From positions 1 to 12,480 of the forward strand of contig JAFGLP010000091.1 of assembly GCA_016927965.1 (NCBI GenBank): 12,480 bases of DNA, written 5' to 3'. The notes beneath the pieces are model-generated. The model did no database searches, was not told where the DNA came from, and saw only the letters and a program-made list of their open reading frames with translations. A program made the position numbers and the translations under genes. Every line of letters begins with the position of its first letter. Position 1 is the stretch's first letter. This DNA comes from Dehalococcoidia bacterium. Lineage in GTDB: Bacteria > Chloroflexota > Dehalococcoidia > GIF9 > UBA5629. This document shows, in pieces, positions 1 through 6,509 of the stretch.

Positions 1-163
1 CAATCTGTAAATCGATCGACTGCCCATCATTTTCGGATTATAAGGCGGTTTCCGCAACCAGTGATAACGTATCTTTGCAGGCGCTCCCTCATCACACGAT
101 CTTCACCCGAATTCAAACAGGAGACGAACTGCAAGCCAATAATGTCAATTCTATTGGAATCTG
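1..163. other. Left-edge non-coding stretch, no gene recognised
   Basis: No credible gene is visible here. The short open frames lack a ribosome binding site and resemble no known protein. A small hairpin is present (GCGG at 45-48 and CCGC at 52-55). A TATAAT on the minus strand (37-42) lacks a matching -35 element. The stretch follows the end of the leftward RNA-binding protein gene and probably holds its 3' untranslated region. No convincing terminator with a U-tract was found. Confidence 0.4.
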
Positions 164-496
164 CTAGCGCCGGCGGGGCGGTTTACGCTTACCAAGGAAG
201 CTGCTGCCACCCCTTCCTCCGCCAAAGCCCCTGCTTCCACCACCCCTGTGCTCGGTACGCGGCTTGGCCTCACTGATATCCATGGTCCTTTCCTTAAGCG
301 TTTTCCCTTTTAGCCCTGTAATTGCGGCATCCCCTTCCTCTTTATTTGTCATCTCGACAAAAGCAAATCCACGCGGTTGCCCGCTGAATTTATCCCTGAT
401 TAACGCTACGGAGGCTACCTCGCCGAAAGCAGCAAACTCGGCTTTTATTTCCTCTTCCGTTACTTCACGCGCCAAATTACCTACGAAAATATTCAT
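164..496 (-). CDS. RRM-domain glycine/arginine-rich RNA-binding protein
   Basis: This 110-residue protein has one RNA recognition motif followed by a basic Gly/Arg tail, the layout of bacterial and cyanobacterial cold-inducible RNA-binding proteins. The RNP2 motif is IFVGNL (residues 3-8) and RNP1 is RGFAFVEM (42-49), with the aromatic residues needed to stack on RNA bases. The tail (about 84-110) contains RGGG, GGGRGG and a basic end (KRKPPRRR). The likely role is binding single-stranded RNA in the cytoplasm, perhaps as an RNA chaperone at low temperature; that role is inferred from the family. The start is well supported: AAGGAGG lies 7 nt before the ATG. It is downstream of, and on the same strand as, the zinc-ribbon gene, 105 bp away with a GC-rich hairpin between them. 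Confidence 0.93.
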   Translation of the reverse strand: MNIFVGNLAREVTEEEIKAEFAAFGEVASVALIRDKFSGQPRGFAFVEMTNKEEGDAAITGLKGKTLKERTMDISEAKPRTEHRGGGSRGFGGGRGGSSFLGKRKPPRRR

Positions 497-560
497 TTGA
501 ATACCTCCTTAATATCGAAACCAATCACCGCCATCAAAGCGGGAAGGTTGTTCGTAGAGC

Positions 561-581
561 AGGCCGGCCGAACGCCGGCCT
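561..581 (-). terminator. GC-rich hairpin between zinc-ribbon and RRM genes
   Basis: A perfect 8-bp inverted repeat (AGGCCGGC at 561-568, GCCGGCCT at 574-581) has a 5-nt loop. It lies just after the stop of the leftward zinc-ribbon gene and about 65 bp before the start of the RRM gene. The structure is seen directly; its function is inferred. No U-tract follows on the minus strand (the next bases are TGCTCTAC), so it is not a textbook intrinsic terminator. It could be a partial terminator, an RNA processing or stability element, or a structure in the RRM leader. Confidence 0.5.
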
Positions 582-601
582 CACTTTATCAGATGCAGAA
601 A

Positions 602-901
602 CTAGCGGGATTTACCAAGCTTGGTCTTGGCATAACATGTTATGCAATATACCGGTCTATCTTCGCGGGGTTGAAATGGTACCTCAGTAGCCTGACCACA
701 CTCAGAGCAAATAGCCGAAACCATTGTACGCGGGCCACGCCTTTCATCACCGTCACCCGATTTCCTGGCCTGACGGCAGGTTGGACAACGTTTAGGCTCG
801 TTGGTGTAGCCCTTGGAAGCAAAAAATTCCTGCTCCCCTGATGTAAATGTGAAACTGTTGCTGCAATCTGAGCACTGGAGAGTCTTATCTTCAAAACTCA
901 C
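602..901 (-). CDS. Double CxxC zinc-ribbon protein, function unknown
   Basis: A 99-residue protein built from two putative zinc-binding knuckles. The first pairs Cys10/Cys13 with Cys39/Cys42, around a conserved-looking DKTLQC...SGEQEFFASKGY...PKRCPTC pattern. This matches the probable zinc-binding domain often found in small bacterial zinc-ribbon proteins (zf-trcl type). The second pairs Cys65/Cys68 with Cys86/Cys89 (ICSECG ... VYCITCY) and is typical of Chloroflexota versions. The linker and C-terminus are basic, so nucleic acid binding is plausible but not shown. Translation starts at GTG (901-899), preceded by GGGAGGT at suitable spacing. The RRM gene lies downstream on the same strand, so the two may share RNA-related regulation or function. 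Confidence 0.88.
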   Translation of the reverse strand: MSFEDKTLQCSDCSNSFTFTSGEQEFFASKGYTNEPKRCPTCRQARKSGDGDERRGPRTMVSAICSECGQATEVPFQPREDRPVYCITCYAKTKLGKSR

Positions 902-1037
902 TGTATGACCTCCCTTAGTTAGTTGGTTAGAGCCATGGTCATCCAGTGCTTTGCATAAATCGAAATAAATTTAAACTAATTACCTGATAACCTGAAACTT
1001 CAACCACCAAGCCCAAGTATATAGCAATCTCAATAAT

Positions 1038-1053
1038 TTGTACAAAATTGTAC
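1038..1053. promoter_or_regulatory. Candidate operator upstream of decayed alpha-subunit gene
   Basis: An inverted repeat, GTACAA (1040-1045) and TTGTAC (1048-1053) separated by AA, includes the 8-bp palindrome TTGTACAA at 1038-1045. The palindrome starts 107 bp before the ATG of the decayed alpha-subunit gene. An identical TTGTACAA (2317-2324) starts exactly 107 bp before the ATG of the intact paralogue. A TTGACA hexamer at 1066-1071 could be a -35 element, but no good -10 follows. The palindrome is observed; an operator role is inferred from its symmetry and conserved position. Confidence 0.4.
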
Positions 1054-1144
1054 TGTTTGGCAATTTTGACAATACACACTCCCGCGTCATACACCAATCC
1101 GTTACATCCAGTATCAAAATGTCATATAAGAAAGGATTACTTGA

Positions 1145-2111
1145 ATGAACACCAGGGAAATTATGAAAAAATTCGTGGAGCCGCAATCTGTTGCGATTGT
1201 GGGGGGCGACACGCGGGACCGGAGAGTTTTCTTTAAACGTCGTAGAACACCTTCTTGCTTACGGATATAGCGGAGTGTTATACCCTGTAAATCCCAATAA
1301 TGTAGATGAAATAGCAGGAGTTAAAGCATATCAGAGTGTTGGAGATATCGAAGCTTCAGTAGACATGGAGGTCATCATGACACCCCGTGAAATTGTGCTG
1401 GCGGCTTTAACGCAATGCGCCGACAAAGGCATCGCCTGCACAATTGTCGCAGCCCAGGGTTTCGGCGACGCTGAAGATAAAGAGGGCCATGAACTGAACT
1501 CCCCAATGAAAGAGGTCATACGCAATACCGGTATAAGAGTACTTGGACCCAACACCCTTGGCACCGCCAATGCATTTATTAACTTTAGCTCGTCGTTCGT
1601 CAGGGTCATGATGGAAAAACAACAGGCTTGCGATTGCCACCTATAGCGGGGCCGCCGGCATTATGGCGCTTGACTCACTGCAGGATTCAGACCTGGAAAT
1701 AACCGACCTGCCTGCGCACAGCATGGAGAAACTGCAGGCCATGGCCCCATTCTGGCTGCATGTGGGCAACCCAGTGGATTTCTGGCCAATAATGATGGGG
1801 CACGCCAACCGGGGACTGGCTATGAAGGAAGTAATGGACATGCTTCTTTCAGATGACAAACTGGGAGGCATTATTTACCAGCAGCTCGCCTTCACCCCGC
1901 AATCAGGAGAAAGGCTGCGCATGCTTCTCTCTTACCTGGCAAGCGAACACCCGGACAAGCCGCTTATTGCCGGCATATCGGGACCGGCCAGCCTTCAATG
2001 TCAGAAATACAGAGCGATGGTAAGCTGGTTGCCTATCCGAGCCCGGAAAGGGCCGCCAGAGCATTTAAACATCTCTGGCAGTACTCCAGATTAAGGAACA
2101 GCCTGGAGTAG
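1145..2111 (+). pseudogene. Decayed ADP-forming acyl-CoA synthetase alpha subunit
   Basis: This is a broken paralogue of the intact gene that follows it at 2424. The reading begins at ATG 1145 (MNTREIMKKFVEPQSVAIVG). An extra G in the run at 1201-1206 shifts the frame; the CoA-binding Rossmann domain then continues in the next frame (GATRGTGEFSLNVVE...) to about 1614. At 1614-1620 the sequence jumps, inside an A-rich stretch (GAAAAAC), to the equivalent of residue 297 of the intact copy. Compared with that copy, about 419 bp are missing (residues 156-297), including the catalytic histidine (His253 there). The second half (IATYSGAAGIM...) runs to about 2002-2015, where one base is missing, and resumes as SDGKLVAYPSPERAARAF to TAG 2109-2111. 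With three lesions, one of them large, a sequencing error alone is unlikely. Two short partial peptides could still be made but would lack activity. Confidence 0.92.
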
Positions 2112-2154
2112 CGGACACAGCTGCCTCCGTCAGCCTGCCCTTTTAACAAATACG

Positions 2155-2185
2155 GGACCGAAATTCGGTCCTGCAGGTACCTGCA
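2155..2185. repeat. Two adjacent inverted repeats after the decayed gene
   Basis: The first is a hairpin with arms GGACCG (2155-2160) and CGGTCC (2166-2171) and loop AAATT. It is followed at once by the perfect 14-bp palindrome TGCAGGTACCTGCA (2172-2185). They lie about 45 bp after the final stop codon of the decayed alpha-subunit gene. The first could be a transcription terminator, but no U-tract follows. The second is a symmetric site that could bind a dimeric protein. The sequences are directly observed; the roles are inference. Confidence 0.45.
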
Positions 2186-2316
2186 TTGTACATAAGGATG
2201 CACAGCTTTGCACTTTATTTTGCTTTGTTGCAGCCGGGCCCGACATCTTTTAGTCAGACATAGTACACATCGTTTACCATGGAAAATGCTTTCTGCTTTC
2301 TCGTAAGCTAACAGAG

Positions 2317-2324
2317 TTGTACAA
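2317..2324. promoter_or_regulatory. TTGTACAA palindrome upstream of intact alpha subunit
   Basis: A perfect 8-bp palindrome starts 107 bp before the ATG at 2424, identical in sequence and distance to the one before the decayed copy (1038). A TATAAT lies 22 bp downstream of it (2347-2352). Its survival in diverged flanking sequence makes it a candidate binding site for a regulator of the acyl-CoA synthetase gene. Shared descent without function remains possible for such a short site. Confidence 0.35.
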
Positions 2325-2423
2325 TATGGACAGCGCCTTCGATATCTATAATACAAACTTGCTCTTCATAGATACACATATCATATTCAGATACTACAAT
2401 GCATAATTAAAAGGACAGCTTGA

Positions 2424-3806
2424 ATGAACACCTTAGAAATGATGAAACTGCTTGTTGAACCGAGGTCTGTTGCAATTATTGGAGCAACGCGTAAGACCGG
2501 GGAATTCGCTTTGAACCTGGTGGAAAACCTCCAGTATTACGGTTACACCGGCAAGATTTACCCTGTAAATCCAAATGCAACTGAAATCTCAGGAGTAAAG
2601 GCTTACCAGAATATAGGTCAAGTTGATGCACCTATAGATCATGCCATAATAATGACGCCGCGTGATGCTGTCCCTGCTTCACTAAAAGACTGCGCAGACA
2701 AGGGGATAACCTGCGCTACCGTAGTGGCCCAGGGATTTAGCGATGCCGGCGATAGCGAGGGGAAGGAACTCAACCTGCAAATGAAGGATGTTATCCGCAC
2801 TACCGGCATCAGGATTCTTGGTCCCAATACTTTTGGCATTGCCAACGCTTTTTTAAATTTCAGTTCCTCTTTTGCCAAGATAACGCTGGACAAAACACCG
2901 GTAGGGGTCATCTGCCAGTCGGGGACATTTTTTCATGGATTTCCCGAGTTCCGGCTGGTAGGCAAAGGCATTGATATCGGAAACGCATGTGATATCGGTT
3001 TCACTGAAAGTCTGGAATATTTTGAGGACGATCCACAGATCAAGGTTATAGGTCTTCATATAGAAGGCATTAATGATGTTCAGCGGTTTCTGGATACAGC
3101 GCGCCGCGTTTCTTTAAAAAAGCCAATAATCGCTTTAAAAACAGGTAAGAGCGAGCAAGCAGCAAAAGCCATGCAGTCACATACCGGTTCGCTGGCTGGA
3201 GATACTCTGCTGTGGGATGCCGCTCTGAAGAGCGCAGGAATTATCAGGGCCAACGATATGGAAGAGCTCTACGATATAATCAGGCTCTTTACTGCTACTC
3301 CGCTGATGAAAAACAACAAGATCGCCATCGCTACATATAGCGGGGCCGCCGGCATTATGACGCTGGATGCCCTGCAGGGTTCAGGAGTAGAAATTGCAGA
3401 ACTCTCCGCAACAACCTCCCGGAAATTGCAGGATATGGCGCCATCATGGCTTCATGTAGGCAACCCGGTCGACTTCTGGCCTATCATGCAGGCATTCCCG
3501 AAGCAAGGGCTGGCTATGCGGGATATAATAGACACGCTGCTTTCCGATGACGAAATTGGAGGGGTTATATTCCTTCAAGTAGCCTTCGCAGAAAGAGCGG
3601 CAGATGGGCTCAGGATGTTTCTCAATTATATGTCTGCCAAACACCCCGATAAACCTTTTATCTCAGCAATACCGGGCCTGAACAATTTACAATGCATAAC
3701 CGGATTGCAGCAAGACGGCAGGCACATAGCTTATCCGACTCCGGAAAGGGCTGCCAGGGCATTTTCACGTTTGTGGCAGTATTCTCAAATAAGAAACGGC
3801 TTTTAA
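2424..3806 (+). CDS. ADP-forming acyl-CoA (acetyl-CoA) synthetase, alpha subunit
   Basis: A 460-residue protein matching in length and layout the separate alpha subunit of archaeal/bacterial ADP-forming acetyl-CoA synthetases. With the beta subunit this enzyme converts acyl-CoA, ADP and phosphate to free acid, CoA and ATP in the cytoplasm, and is reversible. Residues 1-150 form the CoA-binding Rossmann domain (VAIIGATRKTGEFALNLVE; YPVNPN; MTPRD; ILGPNTFGIAN). Residues 160-290 are the succinyl-CoA ligase-like domain, with CQSG at 164-167, GNACD at 187-190 and the SHTGSLAG loop at 252-259, where His253 is the expected phosphorylated histidine. Residues 296-460 form the last ligase-like domain (YSGAAGIM). 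The segment around 168-180 (TFFHGFPEFRLVG) differs from the usual small, hydrophobic sequence after SQSG. A ribosome binding site AAAAGGA precedes the start. The substrate range cannot be told. The beta subunit gene is convergent rather than in the same operon. Confidence 0.93.
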   Translation: MNTLEMMKLLVEPRSVAIIGATRKTGEFALNLVENLQYYGYTGKIYPVNPNATEISGVKAYQNIGQVDAPIDHAIIMTPRDAVPASLKDCADKGITCATVVAQGFSDAGDSEGKELNLQMKDVIRTTGIRILGPNTFGIANAFLNFSSSFAKITLDKTPVGVICQSGTFFHGFPEFRLVGKGIDIGNACDIGFTESLEYFEDDPQIKVIGLHIEGINDVQRFLDTARRVSLKKPIIALKTGKSEQAAKAMQSHTGSLAGDTLLWDAALKSAGIIRANDMEELYDIIRLFTATPLMKNNKIAIATYSGAAGIMTLDALQGSGVEIAELSATTSRKLQDMAPSWLHVGNPVDFWPIMQAFPKQGLAMRDIIDTLLSDDEIGGVIFLQVAFAERAADGLRMFLNYMSAKHPDKPFISAIPGLNNLQCITGLQQDGRHIAYPTPERAARAFSRLWQYSQIRNGF

Positions 3807-3860
3807 AATAATCCCAACTAAGTTCACCAAAGCTTATGCTTTATTGCAGGTACAACTTCA

Positions 3861-4562
3861 TTAAGAAGCCGGTTCCAGTATAATCCTGGCGTCAACAGCT
3901 GTAGCCCCATCCTTATAGGCAAATATCGGATTGAGATCAAGTTCCTTGATCTCAGGGGTTTTGTCCACAAATTCAGAGACTTTTACTATCAGGTCTTCAA
4001 GATAAGGTACATCTGCAGGGTCCTGTCCACGGTAACCCTTTAAAATCGGGAAGCCTTTAATCTCCGTGATCATCTCCTTCGCATCACGCTTCGTCATGGG
4101 GACAATACGGAATGATACGTCTTTCAGCACTTCTACCAGTATGCCGCCCAGGCCGAACATAATAACAGGGCCGAATTGTGCGTCTTTGGTCATGCCGATA
4201 ATAACCTCGATTCCCTGCTTGGCCATCTTCTGCACTGAAATTCCAACGATTTTGGCTTTGGGATAGTGTTTCTTAATGCTGGCCAGGATTTCGCTATATG
4301 CTTTGCCTGCCTGAGTGGCATTCTGTATACCCAGTTTAACGCCGCCAGCATCGCTTTTGTGTACTACATCCGGAGAAACAATTTTCAGGACTACGGGGAA
4401 GCCCATCTTTTTTGCAAGCTCCACAGCTTCGGTTTTGGTCTTGGCCAGTTTCGTTTCCACGACCGGTATCTTGGCACCTTTTAGCATTTCCTTTGATTCT
4501 ATTTCCGTAAGAAGTGTCCGCTTCTCTTTCCTGGCTTTACCCAAAATCTCAGCTTTAGTCAT
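3861..4562 (-). CDS. ADP-forming acyl-CoA synthetase, beta (ATP-grasp) subunit
   Basis: A 233-residue ATP-grasp protein, the usual length of the separate beta subunit of ADP-forming acetyl-CoA synthetase. It binds the nucleotide and passes phosphate to and from the alpha-subunit histidine. Visible motifs are the N-terminal SKEMLKGAKIPVVETKLA (about 23-40), PVVLKIVSPDVVHKSDAGGV (56-75) with the conserved His68, the second phosphohistidine of the known mechanism, then FGPVIMFGLGGILVEVLKD (about 130-148), and LDLNPIFAY with AVDARI near the end for metal and nucleotide binding. AGGAG sits about 7 nt before the ATG. It is tail-to-tail with the intact alpha gene, 54 bp apart, so the two subunits must be expressed from separate promoters. 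Its own promoter must lie in the 149 bp shared with the divergent flavoprotein gene. Confidence 0.94.
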   Translation of the reverse strand: MTKAEILGKARKEKRTLLTEIESKEMLKGAKIPVVETKLAKTKTEAVELAKKMGFPVVLKIVSPDVVHKSDAGGVKLGIQNATQAGKAYSEILASIKKHYPKAKIVGISVQKMAKQGIEVIIGMTKDAQFGPVIMFGLGGILVEVLKDVSFRIVPMTKRDAKEMITEIKGFPILKGYRGQDPADVPYLEDLIVKVSEFVDKTPEIKELDLNPIFAYKDGATAVDARIILEPAS

Positions 4563-4611
4563 CTTTTTCTCCTACATATAACAAATATTGGAATACAAAT
4601 CATTAAGAACG

Positions 4612-4621
4612 TACACGTGTA
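4612..4621. promoter_or_regulatory. TACACGTGTA palindrome in divergent promoter region
   Basis: A perfect 10-bp palindrome sits between the leftward ATP-grasp gene and the rightward flavoprotein gene, 50 bp from the first start and about 90 bp from the second. The position and symmetry suit an operator for a dimeric regulator acting on one or both genes. No direct evidence of binding can be read from the sequence. Confidence 0.35.
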
Positions 4622-4655
4622 AAATTTGCTACATTTTAGCTAATAAACAGGTTGA

Positions 4656-4683
4656 TTGCAAAATACCCGCGTAAAGTTATATC
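4656..4683 (+). promoter_or_regulatory. Candidate sigma-70 promoter for flavoprotein operon
   Basis: TTGCAA (4656-4661) and TATATC (4678-4683) are separated by 16 bp, a fair match to a housekeeping promoter. Transcription would start near 4690, about 20 nt before the chosen ATG at 4712, with AGGA at 4697-4700 in the leader. This supports the start at 4712 over the upstream ATG at 4652, which would lie inside the promoter. Based only on motif matching. Confidence 0.35.
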
Positions 4684-4711
4684 ATTCGTTTTGATTAGGA
4701 AATCAGTCAAT

Positions 4712-5314
4712 ATGCCTGAATATAAAAATCCCCGGAAATTGAAGCTGCTGTGCCTTGCTGGCAGCCCGCGCAGGGGAGGCAATACGGACCGCCTTTTAAA
4801 TGAAGCTGTGTCTGGGGCAGCCGTCAAGGGCGTACAGGTCAACCATGTTACCCTATCCGACCTGGAAATTACGCCCTGCCAGCACTGCGACGGCTGCATT
4901 CAAACACAGGGCAGGTGTGTGATTGAGGATGATATGCAGGAGATACACCTTGATCTCAGGGAATTTGACCGTATTATACTTGCCTCACCGGTGTTTTTCA
5001 TGGGGGTCACAGCCCAGACCAAGGCCATGATCGACCGCTGCCAGGCCCTCTGGGTCATTAAATACCTGTTGAAGCTGCCGGTCGGGCTTAATAAGGAAGT
5101 GCCTCGAAAAGGCGCTTTCATATCTGTCGGAGGGACAAATTACACTAATCTGTTTCAAGGGTCAGTTGCCACTGTAAAAAGCTGGTTTAAAACCCTCGAC
5201 GTGGAATATACAGCGGACCTTCTGGTGCCGGGGATCGACAACTATAATGCAATCTCTAGTCATCCTACTGCCATGAAGGAAGCTTTCGCAATCGGACAAA
5301 AGATGGCAGCTTAA
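4712..5314 (+). CDS. Iron-sulfur flavoprotein (Isf-like), NADPH-dependent FMN reductase fold
   Basis: A 200-residue flavodoxin-fold protein. GSPRRGGNTDRLL (17-29) is the FMN phosphate-binding loop of the NADPH-dependent FMN reductase family. A compact cysteine cluster, Cys56-x2-Cys59-x2-Cys62-x6-Cys69, matches the motif that binds a [4Fe-4S] cluster in iron-sulfur flavoproteins of anaerobes such as methanogens. ASPVFFMGVTAQTKAMIDR (91-109) is the conserved second flavin-contact region. Such proteins carry electrons between ferredoxin-like partners and acceptors such as oxygen, peroxide or quinones. I chose ATG 4712 because the protein then starts just before the first strand (KLKLLCLAGSPR) and AGGA precedes it; an in-frame ATG at 4652 would add 20 unconserved-looking residues. 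The gene ends 30 bp before the acyl-CoA dehydrogenase start, so an operon is likely and it may take part in that enzyme's electron transfer (inference). Confidence 0.88.
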   Translation: MPEYKNPRKLKLLCLAGSPRRGGNTDRLLNEAVSGAAVKGVQVNHVTLSDLEITPCQHCDGCIQTQGRCVIEDDMQEIHLDLREFDRIILASPVFFMGVTAQTKAMIDRCQALWVIKYLLKLPVGLNKEVPRKGAFISVGGTNYTNLFQGSVATVKSWFKTLDVEYTADLLVPGIDNYNAISSHPTAMKEAFAIGQKMAA

Positions 5315-5344
5315 TCACAAATTTTGAAGGAGGAGATAGTTCAC

Positions 5345-6487
5345 ATGGATTTCTATTTAACCGAGCAGCAGGCAATGTTCCAGGCAATGGTGCGCGATTT
5401 CGCTACAAATGTCATAAAACCGGAAGCAGTGAAAATCGACGAAGAAGGTCAATTCCCCGCAGAGATTTTTAAAAAAGCAGCTGAACTGGGTATCTTCGGC
5501 ATAAGCATCGATGAGAAGTACGGCGGAAGCGGCATGGATTACCTTTCAATGACTTTATGCAGTGAAGAACTCTCCAGGGCAAGTGCTGGATTCGGCACTA
5601 TCTTCCTGGCCAACCTTTCTTTAGCCTGTTACCCGATCTATAAATTCGGTACAGAGGAGCAGAAGAAAAAATATGTCACTCCCATAGCCACCGGGGAGAA
5701 GGTCTGCTGCTTCGCACTGACCGAACCGGGTGCGGGCAGTGATGCAGGTTCCTGTGAGACAACTGTAACCAGGCAGGGCGACGATTTTATTATCAACGGC
5801 AATAAGATATTCATCACCAACGGGGCCGAGGCATCGATAACAGTGGTATTCGCCACGGAGGACAAAACCAGAGGAGCTAAAGGCATGTCCGCCTTTATAG
5901 TAGAAAGCAATACGCCCGGATACTCGGTAGGCAAGCTGGAACACAAAATGGGTATACACGGCTCTTCCACTGCCGAGCTGGTTTTTGAGAACTGCAAAGT
6001 CCCCGCTGCCAACCAGCTGGGGGAAAGCGGTAAGGGTCTTAGATATGCCATGGAAGCGATCAGCTCAAGTCGTGTAACCGTGGCAGCCCAGGCGCTTGGC
6101 ATTTCCCAGGCAGCCTTTGACGATGCGCTGGCTTATGCGCAAACACGCGTTCAGTTCGGCAAGCCGCTGGCACAGCATCAGGCTATCCAGTGGATGCTGG
6201 CAGATATGGCAACGCAGATCGACGCAGCCAGGCTGATGGTATACCGCTCCGCTTGGCTGAAGGACCAGGGCAAGCCCTTCCTCAAAGAAGCGGCTATGGC
6301 CAAGCTCTATGCCGGTGAGGTCTCAAGCTTCGTCACAAACAAGGCCGTGCAGATACACGGCGGCTACGGCTACTGCAGGGATTACCCGGTTGAGCGCTAT
6401 CTCCGCGACGCCAAGATCACTGAGATCTACGAAGGCACATCCGAGATGCAGCGCATGACTATTGCACGCGCTCTGACCACGCAATAG
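5345..6487 (+). CDS. Acyl-CoA dehydrogenase (short-chain/butyryl-CoA type)
   Basis: A 380-residue FAD flavoprotein of full family length. It would oxidise acyl-CoA to trans-2-enoyl-CoA, the first step of beta-oxidation, or act in reverse in some anaerobes. It has the N-terminal helical domain (1-120), signature one CFALTEPGAGSDAG (122-135), the beta domain (about 125-230; FIINGNKIFITNG), signature two QIHGGYGY (336-343) and the catalytic base Glu363 in IYEGTSEMQR. The Glu at this position is that of short-chain and butyryl-CoA enzymes rather than isovaleryl-CoA dehydrogenase. Two starts are possible; I chose ATG 5345 because GAAGGAGGAG lies about 10 nt upstream, while an ATG at 5324 would overlap the ribosome binding site. 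It follows the iron-sulfur flavoprotein gene in the same direction. No electron-transferring flavoprotein genes are in the window. The exact substrate is unknown. Confidence 0.95.
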   Translation: MDFYLTEQQAMFQAMVRDFATNVIKPEAVKIDEEGQFPAEIFKKAAELGIFGISIDEKYGGSGMDYLSMTLCSEELSRASAGFGTIFLANLSLACYPIYKFGTEEQKKKYVTPIATGEKVCCFALTEPGAGSDAGSCETTVTRQGDDFIINGNKIFITNGAEASITVVFATEDKTRGAKGMSAFIVESNTPGYSVGKLEHKMGIHGSSTAELVFENCKVPAANQLGESGKGLRYAMEAISSSRVTVAAQALGISQAAFDDALAYAQTRVQFGKPLAQHQAIQWMLADMATQIDAARLMVYRSAWLKDQGKPFLKEAAMAKLYAGEVSSFVTNKAVQIHGGYGYCRDYPVERYLRDAKITEIYEGTSEMQRMTIARALTTQ

Positions 6488-6509
6488 GGAAGATTGTTAA
6501 TGGGGACAG

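Larger units (their letters stand above)
2112..2423. other. Intergenic region between the two alpha-subunit copies
   Basis: These 312 bp hold no convincing gene. They contain two adjacent inverted repeats near the end of the decayed gene (2155-2185), a TTGTACAA palindrome (2317-2324) and a TATAAT at 2347-2352 without a clear -35. About 10 bp before the intact gene is AAAAGGA, a modest ribosome binding site shared with the decayed copy. Ungapped comparison of the last 107 bp with the region before 1145 shows islands of identity (TTGTACAA, AATACA, AAAGGA, CTTGAATG) in otherwise diverged sequence, so the upstream region was part of the duplication. Confidence 0.5.

Noticed and set aside
61..276. 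A plus-strand open frame at the left edge.
   Set aside because: It overlaps the end of the RRM gene on the other strand, has no ribosome binding site and shows no protein-like pattern.
1201..1206. The extra G in a G6 run as a possible programmed frameshift.
   Set aside because: The same gene also has a 419-bp deletion of the active-site region and another frameshift, so decay (or, for this base, a sequencing error) explains it better than recoding.
2033..2356. A 107-codon minus-strand open frame rich in cysteines (CPYC, CVLC, CRARLQQSKIKC), superficially like a Com-type zinc finger.
   Set aside because: It begins with TTG without a good ribosome binding site, overlaps the end of the decayed alpha-subunit gene and both inverted repeats, and the cysteine spacing does not hold a consistent domain pattern. 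Not supported as a gene.
3829..3842. Small inverted repeat AAAGC / GCTTT between the convergent synthetase subunits, a possible two-way terminator.
   Set aside because: Only 5 bp, AT-rich and without a T-tract, so it cannot be told from chance.
5638..6102. A 154-codon minus-strand open frame.
   Set aside because: It lies wholly inside the acyl-CoA dehydrogenase gene, whose motifs are unmistakable.
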